A stretch of 10,061 bases of DNA, taken from the NCBI GenBank assembly GCA_012719815.1, contig JAAXZP010000123.1, positions 1-10,061 on the forward strand, read 5' to 3'. The notes below the pieces were generated by a model. The model searched no databases, was not told the origin of the DNA, and was given only the letters and a program-made list of their open reading frames with translations. The position numbers and the translations under genes are program-made. Position 1 is the stretch's first letter. Each line of letters begins with the position of its first letter. This document shows positions 5,600 to 10,061 of the stretch, piece after piece. This stretch comes from Christensenellaceae bacterium. Its GTDB lineage: Bacteria; Bacillota; Clostridia; Christensenellales; SZUA-584.

Positions 5600-6816
5600 C
5601 CGGTCCGCGCAGGCAGGCCGGCTTCGCGCAGAGTCCGGCTAAACAGCAGGAACGCGCTCTGCACCAGCACCAGCACGCCGGTGATAAGCAGCAGCCATTC
5701 GATGGCAACGGAGTCGGATACCGGGCCGAACAACAGCATGCCGAGCGGCATCACGGAGCTGGAAATCATTCCGTATACGCCGAATACACGGCCCATCATA
5801 TCTTCCTCCACCTTTTCCTGCAGCATCACCATGGCCGGCGTGCTGAACACCGGTATCGCCAGGCCGGTCAGCGCCATGAAGAAGAGATACAGCCAGAAAA
5901 CAGGCACCACGCCCAGCGCGACGGTGCAAATGCCGATGGCAAAGGCTGCCGCGGTCATGGTATACGCCCGGTTTTTAAAACCGCCCCATGCGGCGATCAG
6001 CACGCCGCCCAGCACCATTCCCCCGGAAAAGGCGATCTCGATCGCCGTGCGCCGCCATACCTGATCGCCGAAGCTGCGCGCAACCTGCAGGGGCGTCAGG
6101 AACGCGGCCGGCGTTACCAGAAAGAAGAACACCGCGGCATATATAAAAAACTGCAGGACGAAACGGTGCTGCCGTATATAGCTGAGCCCTGTACTGAAAT
6201 CCTCGAAATATCCCGTCTCCTGCTTCTGCAGCGCCTTCTGATGCGGCGGCACCTGCACAAGCCAGAGCATGACCGCAATCGCCAAAGCCGCCGTCAATAC
6301 ATCGATGAAGAAAATCACTTCGATGGCCGCGATAGACATCAGCACGCCGCTGACCATCGGCGATACCAGCGTGATGGCGGATTGAAGGCTGTTATTAATC
6401 CCGTTGACGCGCGTCAGCTTGTCCTCCGGCACGATCTGCGGCAAAAACGCGCCCACCGCCGGCGTCTGTACGCCGGTGCCCAGCGCCCGTATGGCGGACA
6501 CGGCAAACAGCAGCCAGATGTCCCGGTATCCCAGCATGAATATCACCGCCAGAGCCAAAGTGGCGACAGCGATGCCCGCGTCGGCTATCACGATGAGATG
6601 CTTCCGGCTGTACCTGTCGGACCCGACCCCGGCGACCGGAGACAGAAAAAACGTGGGCAGTATACCGCAGATGATGGACACCATCATCATCACGCCGGAT
6701 TGCGTATTCAGCGTAATATACCACATGATAGCATACTGCACCAGCGACGAGCCAAAAAGGGATATCGCCTGGCTGAACAGAAATCGCGAGGTATTCTTTT
6801 TCCAGTCTGTCTTCAT
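5596..6816 (-). CDS. MFS transporter, MefA-like drug efflux type (DHA3 group)
   Basis: This 406-residue protein is a major facilitator transporter resembling MefA-type macrolide exporters, which use the proton gradient to expel hydrophobic compounds; the substrate here is unknown. The N-terminus 'NTSRFLFSQAISLFGSSLVQYAIMWYITL' (starting near residue 8) is typical. Motif A appears as 'GVGSDRYSRK' (63-72), and 'RALGTGVQTPAVGAFLPQIVPEDKLTRVNGINNS' spans residues 110-143. A central cytoplasmic loop around 188-215 separates two sets of about six membrane helices, and 'EEDMMGRVFGVYGM' (337-350) is the equivalent loop of the second half. Start: ATG at 6816 with GAGGAA (6822-6827) five bases upstream. 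It has its own promoter, and a palindrome near the transcription start suggests a local repressor. Its stop overlaps that of the PII-like gene. Confidence 0.9.
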   Translation of the reverse strand: MKTDWKKNTSRFLFSQAISLFGSSLVQYAIMWYITLNTQSGVMMMVSIICGILPTFFLSPVAGVGSDRYSRKHLIVIADAGIAVATLALAVIFMLGYRDIWLLFAVSAIRALGTGVQTPAVGAFLPQIVPEDKLTRVNGINNSLQSAITLVSPMVSGVLMSIAAIEVIFFIDVLTAALAIAVMLWLVQVPPHQKALQKQETGYFEDFSTGLSYIRQHRFVLQFFIYAAVFFFLVTPAAFLTPLQVARSFGDQVWRRTAIEIAFSGGMVLGGVLIAAWGGFKNRAYTMTAAAFAIGICTVALGVVPVFWLYLFFMALTGLAIPVFSTPAMVMLQEKVEEDMMGRVFGVYGMISSSVMPLGMLLFGPVSDSVAIEWLLLITGVLVLVQSAFLLFSRTLREAGLPARTG

Positions 6817-6839
6817 CAGTATTCCTCGTTTCGTGGTAT

Positions 6840-6851
6840 ATACGCGCGTAT
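6840..6851. promoter_or_regulatory. 12-base perfect palindrome near the +1 of the MFS gene
   Basis: ATACGCGCGTAT is a perfect palindrome, five bases downstream of the -10 box on the minus strand and about 13 bases upstream of the ribosome binding site. It should cover the transcription start, the place where TetR- or MarR-type repressors of efflux pumps often bind. No such regulator gene is adjacent in this window. Confidence 0.5.
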
Positions 6852-6855
6852 TGCC

Positions 6856-6885
6856 AATTTATCATCTCAACGCTTTTCCCGTCAA
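6856..6885 (-). promoter_or_regulatory. Sigma-A promoter of the MFS transporter gene
   Basis: On the minus strand TTGACG (6885-6880) and TAAATT (6861-6856) are 18 bases apart, and TGA precedes the -10 box as in an extended -10. The predicted start is about 35 bases upstream of the ATG. It lies just downstream of the mscL terminator, so the MFS gene is an independent unit. Confidence 0.65.
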
Positions 6886-6906
6886 GACAGAGCTCGTGCA
6901 GGGAAC

Positions 6907-6931
6907 AAAAAAGCACATCGGTGGATGCGCT
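6907..6931 (-). terminator. Intrinsic terminator of mscL
   Basis: On the minus strand AGCGCATC (6931-6924) pairs with GATGTGCT (6919-6912), an eight-base-pair stem with one G-U pair, around a four-base CACC loop, and runs into six T residues. It lies about 90 bases beyond the mscL stop and ends just upstream of the MFS promoter. This is the clearest terminator in the window. Confidence 0.8.
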
Positions 6932-7020
6932 TATTCTGACGGTTTTCGTATAAAAAACCTCAACCCCCATTTATAAAGGCTTTCCGGGAGCACTTATGCG
7001 CTTTTATTTATTGCTTTCGA

Positions 7021-7401
7021 CTATTTGTTTCTGAGCAGATCGCGGATCTCGGTAAGAAGCAGCTCTTCTCTGGACGGTACGGGCTCTTTCAGCTCTTCCT
7101 TAGTCGTTTCTTTTTTCTTCCTGAAGCTGTTAATCAATTTGATGATCAGGAAGATGCACAATGCGATGATGAAGAAATCAACGATATTCTGTATAAACGA
7201 GCCGTAACCGATCGTTGCCTCCCCCACACTGACGCTGAGCTGCGAGAAATCAAGCCCGCCGATGATGATTCCGATGATCGGCATGATGATGTCGTCCACC
7301 AGCGACGTGACAATCTTGCCGAAAGCGCCGCCGATGATAACGCCGACAGCCAAGTCGATCACATTACCTCGGGAAATAAACTCTTTAAACTCCTTAATCA
7401 C
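7021..7401 (-). CDS. mscL: Large-conductance mechanosensitive channel MscL
   Basis: The 126-residue inner-membrane protein is MscL, a homopentameric channel that opens under membrane tension to release solutes during osmotic downshock. The N-terminal amphipathic helix 'MIKEFKEFISRGNVIDLAVGVIIGG' (residues 1-25) carries the RGNV.DLAVGV.IG signature and leads into TM1. The periplasmic loop runs roughly 50-67, TM2 is 'FIQNIVDFFIIALCIFLIIKLIN' (69-91), and after a charged linker the C-terminal bundle helix 'REELLLTEIRDLLRN' ends the chain. The length is normal. The start is a GTG at 7401; the best ribosome binding site, AAAGGA (7414-7419), is 12 bases upstream, a long spacing that may lower translation. 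A terminator follows; an 18-base palindrome lies upstream. Confidence 0.95.
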   Translation of the reverse strand: MIKEFKEFISRGNVIDLAVGVIIGGAFGKIVTSLVDDIIMPIIGIIIGGLDFSQLSVSVGEATIGYGSFIQNIVDFFIIALCIFLIIKLINSFRKKKETTKEELKEPVPSREELLLTEIRDLLRNK

Positions 7402-7474
7402 GGGTAAATCACATCCTTTGTTTATTATTTTTCAAGGATACAAAATCGAACAAGATAAGAGTACTGACGTCTAT

Positions 7475-7492
7475 TGCCATATCAATATGGCA
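7475..7492. repeat. 18-base near-perfect palindrome between the CBS-ACT gene and mscL
   Basis: TGCCATAT-CA-ATATGGCA has perfect eight-base arms around two central bases. It lies 73 bases upstream of the mscL start. It could be an operator for mscL, or an RNA hairpin at the end of the liv-CBS transcript; there is no T-run after it on the minus strand (the T-run precedes it), so it is not a standard terminator. The 129-base gap holds no convincing -35/-10 pair that I can place with confidence. Confidence 0.55.
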
Positions 7493-7530
7493 TACAAAAA
7501 AGATACAGCTTTCTGACGTTTTCAGGAGGT

Positions 7531-8172
7531 CTATCGGTTCTGCAGTTTGTAAATGATCTTGAACCCGTGCGATTCTATCGATTTCTCGATGTCCTCGGTA
7601 TTATACGATTGAGTCGCCACCACGACGGCGCATTTGCCGGTGCTGCCTCTGTACACGGCAACGCTTGTGATATTGGCGCCGTGTTCCGCAAATATGCCTG
7701 CGAGATTGGCCATAACGCCCGGCATATCGTCGGCCTCGATGGTCAGCCGGGTGCCCGGTTCCTTAAACCCCAGCAGTTCGATAAAAGCATCGAAGATATT
7801 GCTCTCGGTGATAATGCCTACCAGTTTGCCATTCTCCACAACGGGCAAAAAGCCGACTTCATTGCTGCGCATCATAATTGCTGCTTCTTCAAGCAACGCG
7901 TCCGGGCCTATGGTAACGGGGTTTTTCTTCATGACGGTCTTGATTTTCGTCCGCGCCAAGAGGTAAGTCAGCTCGCCCACGCTGAAGGAAGTCGCTTTGG
8001 AGGGCGATGCCTGAGCGATGTCTTCCCGGGAGACCACACCCACCAATACGCCGTTCTTGACGACGGGCAACCTCTTGACATTGTGTTTGGTCATGATTTC
8101 ATGAGCGTCAGGAATTGTGCTGTCAGGAGAGATAGTAAAGGGATTCGTGGTCATTTTGGTTCTTACAAACAT
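7531..8172 (-). CDS. CBS-CBS-ACT regulatory protein, AcuB-like
   Basis: The 213-residue protein has two CBS domains and a C-terminal ACT domain. CBS1 is around residues 2-60 ('MTTNPFTISPDSTIPDAHEIM', then 'VKRLPVVKNGVLVGVVSREDI'), CBS2 around 74-132 ('MKKNPVTIGPDALLEEAAIMM', 'VGFLPVVENGKLVGIITESNIFDAF'), and ACT from about 140 ('RLTIEADDMPGVMANLAGIFAEHGANI'). CBS pairs usually bind adenine nucleotides and ACT domains amino acids, so it could sense both. The Bacillus relative AcuB is linked to acetoin metabolism, but no such genes are here. The start at 8172 is set by GGAGG (8181-8185), which lies inside the end of livF; an upstream start at 8211 would add an unrelated 13 residues. Only four bases separate it from livF, so it is the last gene of the liv operon and may sense its substrate. 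Confidence 0.88.
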   Translation of the reverse strand: MFVRTKMTTNPFTISPDSTIPDAHEIMTKHNVKRLPVVKNGVLVGVVSREDIAQASPSKATSFSVGELTYLLARTKIKTVMKKNPVTIGPDALLEEAAIMMRSNEVGFLPVVENGKLVGIITESNIFDAFIELLGFKEPGTRLTIEADDMPGVMANLAGIFAEHGANITSVAVYRGSTGKCAVVVATQSYNTEDIEKSIESHGFKIIYKLQNR

Positions 8173-8176
8173 CTCA

Positions 8177-8881
8177 TTAACCTCCCAAATACGCTTTTTT
8201 AATCTCCTCACTGTTCATCAGCTCGGCTCCCGTGCCCGAAAGGACAATGGAACCTGTCTCCAGAACATAGGCGCGGTGTGCGATTTGCAGCGCCATGCGC
8301 GCGTTCTGCTCGACCAAAAGTATCGTGGTGCCAGTTTCGTTGATGGTCCTGATGATATCGAATATCTCCAGCACCAGCAGCGGCGACAGCCCCATGGAAG
8401 GTTCGTCGAGAAGCAGTATTTTGGGACGGCTCATCAGCGCGCGGCCCAGCGCCAGCATCTGCTGCTCGCCGCCGGACAGCGTGCCCGCGGCCTGCCTGCG
8501 CCTGTCCGCCAGACGCGGGAACAAACTGTATACGCGCTCCAAATCCCGGGCAATTCCCGCCTTGTCTTTTCTCAGAAAAGCGCCCAGCTCCAGATTTTCC
8601 AGCACAGGCAGCGTGGAGAACACGCGGCGCCCTTCCGGCGCCGGGGAGATGCCGCTATGCACGCGGTCCCGCGCCGATGTATGCGTTATATCCTGACCGT
8701 TCAGCAATATCTGTCCGCTGGTGGGCTTCTTGATTCCCGAGATAGTATGCAGCATGGTGGTTTTGCCCGCGCCGTTGGCACCGATCAGGGTCACAATCTC
8801 CCCGTCGTTAACGGTGAAGGAAACGCCTTTTAAAGCCTCAATCACACCGTAATGAACACGAATATCCTTAATTTCAAGCAT
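8177..8881 (-). CDS. livF: Branched-chain amino acid ABC transporter ATPase LivF
   Basis: The 234-residue cytoplasmic ATPase is one of two nucleotide-binding subunits of a LivFGHM-type importer for leucine, isoleucine and valine or related compounds. Visible motifs are Walker A 'GANGAGKT' (34-41), the Q-loop region 'APEGRRVF' (81-88), signature 'LSGGEQQ' (135-141), Walker B 'ILLLDEPSMGL' (155-165) with catalytic E160, and 'VEQN' (190-193) at the switch position. Glutamine in place of histidine there is usual in LivF. Length is normal. It starts at the ATG at 8881, eight bases inside the end of livG, and its stop is followed almost at once by the CBS-ACT gene. The exact substrate cannot be read from an ATPase; amide or urea importers have similar subunits. 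Confidence 0.93.
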   Translation of the reverse strand: MLEIKDIRVHYGVIEALKGVSFTVNDGEIVTLIGANGAGKTTMLHTISGIKKPTSGQILLNGQDITHTSARDRVHSGISPAPEGRRVFSTLPVLENLELGAFLRKDKAGIARDLERVYSLFPRLADRRRQAAGTLSGGEQQMLALGRALMSRPKILLLDEPSMGLSPLLVLEIFDIIRTINETGTTILLVEQNARMALQIAHRAYVLETGSIVLSGTGAELMNSEEIKKAYLGG

Positions 8882-9659
8882 TGTCGATATCCTCTCCCAG
8901 GTAAGCCTCGATCAAGCGCGGGTCGGCCTTGATTTCATCGGGCGTTCCATGCGCAATCAGCTTGCCGTAATCCATTACATAGATGCGCTCGCAGATGGTC
9001 ATAACTACCGACATATCGTGCTCAATAAGCAGTATCGTCACCCCGAACTGTTCCCGGAGCTGCGCGATGGTAGACGTCAGCTGCGCGGTCTCCGCCGGGT
9101 TCATGCCGGCAGCCGGCGCATCCAAAAGCAATAGCTGCGGCCTGGTGGCAATGGCACGGACAATCTCAAGCCGGCGCTGCTCGCCGTACGGCAGATTTCC
9201 TGCCATTTCGTCGTGCTTGGACGCAAGATTGAAAATATCCAGCAGCGCAAGGCTTTCTTCACGAACCCGTTTTTCTTCCCGCATATATGAAGGCAGGTGC
9301 AGGAAACCGGACAGCACACCGTAGCGGACGTTCTGGTGCATGGCGATGCGCACGTTGTCCAACACCGAAAGGTTTTTAAACAGACGGATGTTCTGGAAGG
9401 TGCGCGCAAGGCCCGCTTTGCTGATCTTGTCAGGGCGCAGTCCTCCTATCTGCCGCGGCTTTCCGTCGCAGTCCAGAACAATCTGTCCGGATGTCGGCGG
9501 GTATATGCCCGTCAGCAGGTTGAACACGGTGGTCTTGCCGGCGCCGTTCGGGCCTATGAGGCCAACAAGCTCTCCGCGGCTAATTTCCATGTCCAGATCG
9601 GAGACGGCTGTGAGGCCGCCAAAGGTTTTCGTCAGTCTGGTGACACTCAGTAAAGCCAT
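8874..9659 (-). CDS. livG: Branched-chain amino acid ABC transporter ATPase LivG, Walker B Glu replaced
   Basis: The 261-residue protein is the second ATPase of the importer. Walker A is 'GPNGAGKT' (36-43), the Q-loop 'RTFQNIRLF' has Q89, the signature is 'LPYGEQRRLEI' (156-166; Tyr-Gly-Glu variants are normal in LivG), and the switch histidine is H214 in 'IEHDMSVV'. Walker B reads 'LLLLDAPAAGMNP': the catalytic glutamate after D180 is alanine 181 (codon GCG at 9119-9117), where the family normally has DEP. If real, this subunit should bind but barely hydrolyse ATP, leaving LivF's site to drive transport. GAGGG (9668-9672) lies eight bases upstream of the ATG. The gene overlaps livF by eight bases and follows the livM stop by three bases. 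Confidence 0.93.
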   Translation of the reverse strand: MALLSVTRLTKTFGGLTAVSDLDMEISRGELVGLIGPNGAGKTTVFNLLTGIYPPTSGQIVLDCDGKPRQIGGLRPDKISKAGLARTFQNIRLFKNLSVLDNVRIAMHQNVRYGVLSGFLHLPSYMREEKRVREESLALLDIFNLASKHDEMAGNLPYGEQRRLEIVRAIATRPQLLLLDAPAAGMNPAETAQLTSTIAQLREQFGVTILLIEHDMSVVMTICERIYVMDYGKLIAHGTPDEIKADPRLIEAYLGEDIDNA

Positions 9660-9662
9660 CGC

Positions 9663-10061
9663 TCACACCCTCTCCTTTTTCTTATTCAGTGAAAGACCTT
9701 TGGAGAACTTCCTGAACAAATCCATGGTGATTTCCTTCGAACCCATCAGCCCCTGAGGCCTAAAAATCATGATGATGATGAGCAGCAGCGCATAGAGCAC
9801 CATGCGGATATCCGCAAAAGACTGGAGCAATGTCGATATGACAGCCAGCACGACCGCTGCCAGTATGGAGCCTGATATGCTGCCCAGCCCGCCAAACACC
9901 ACAATGATCAGGATATCGATGGATTTCAAAAATCCGAAATAGTCAGGCTTAATAACATAGAAGTATGACGCATAAAGCGCGCCCGCCATGCCCGCAAAAC
10001 ACGAGCCCACAATAAACGCGGTCACTTTATAACGAGTTGCTGCCACGCCCATGGTTTCCGA
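9663..10061 (-). CDS. livM: Branched-chain amino acid ABC transporter permease LivM (5' truncated by window)
   Basis: Only the C-terminal 133 residues are visible; the frame stays open to the window edge (S-E-T before the internal methionine at 10052), so the gene continues outside. The text 'ETMGVAATRYKVTAFIVGSCFAGMAGALYASYF' begins at the edge and matches the cytoplasmic loop that contacts the ATPase and the following helix in LivM permeases. 'DILIIVVFGGLGSISGSILAAVVLAVI' and 'VLYALLLIIIMIFRPQGLMGSKE' complete the conserved end. A basic tail of about 25 residues ('MDLFRKFSKGLSLNKKKERV') follows. The stop at 9663-9665 is three bases before livG, so the genes form one operon. The substrate-binding protein and LivH are presumably upstream, outside the window. 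Confidence 0.92.
   Translation of the reverse strand, partial: SETMGVAATRYKVTAFIVGSCFAGMAGALYASYFYVIKPDYFGFLKSIDILIIVVFGGLGSISGSILAAVVLAVISTLLQSFADIRMVLYALLLIIIMIFRPQGLMGSKEITMDLFRKFSKGLSLNKKKERV

Noticed and set aside
5584..6939. A 451-codon open frame on the plus strand antisense to the MFS transporter gene
   Set aside because: Its translation is low-complexity, rich in His, Gln and Arg, with no domain, and it mirrors the codon pattern of the MFS gene, which has a clear family match, ribosome binding site and promoter.
7474..8202. A 242-codon plus-strand frame antisense to the CBS-ACT gene
   Set aside because: No family resemblance, while the minus strand encodes clear CBS and ACT domains with a good ribosome binding site.
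8177..8881. Loss of the switch histidine in LivF (VEQN instead of a histidine motif) considered as a defect
   Set aside because: LivF proteins normally carry this glutamine at the position, so it is a family trait, unlike the alanine in LivG.

Overview
The window looks like chromosome of a Firmicute, most likely a member of the Clostridia with moderate GC content. This is an inference from the yqeK-rsfS gene order, strong GGAGG-type ribosome binding sites, TTG and GTG starts at three genes, consensus-like sigma-A promoters and the protein families present. I see no phage, IS transposase, CRISPR array, rRNA or tRNA.

Layout. (1) 7-968, plus strand: yqeK (Ap4A hydrolase of the HD family) overlapping rsfS (ribosomal silencing factor), the tail of the usual nadD-yqeK-rsfS block. 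(2) 969-1635: about 670 bases with no credible gene. It holds a tandem copy of a 20-base sequence, a possible rsfS terminator, and an AT-rich segment bounded by an imperfect inverted repeat. (3) 1636-3313, minus strand: a two-gene unit (DUF6530-like protein, then a GIY-YIG-like protein) followed by a TIM-barrel protein usually labelled 'hydrolase'. The two-gene unit has a near-consensus promoter with a perfect 17-base palindrome just downstream of its -10 box. (4) 3382-5599, plus strand: a divergently transcribed pair made of a tandem-repeat membrane protein (DUF1538) and a two-domain PII-like protein whose start overlaps the DUF1538 stop. (5) 5596-6816, minus strand: an MFS drug-efflux-type transporter, convergent with and overlapping the PII-like gene by four bases, with its own promoter and a palindrome near its likely +1. 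(6) 7021-7401, minus strand: mscL, a mechanosensitive channel, followed by a clear intrinsic terminator. (7) 7531-10061, minus strand: a branched-chain amino acid ABC transporter (livM partial, livG, livF) followed without a gap by a CBS-CBS-ACT protein.

How the genes work together. The liv genes encode one permease and both ATPases of a LivFGHM-type importer, and the CBS-ACT protein is translated directly after livF, so it probably senses a ligand related to that transport. The DUF1538/PII-like pair is the best candidate for an undescribed system: a membrane protein built of two homologous halves, cotranscribed with a protein built of two PII-like halves, suggesting nucleotide- or metabolite-gated transport of an unknown substrate. 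The most striking single-residue observation is in LivG, where the Walker B catalytic glutamate is an alanine (DAP instead of DEP).
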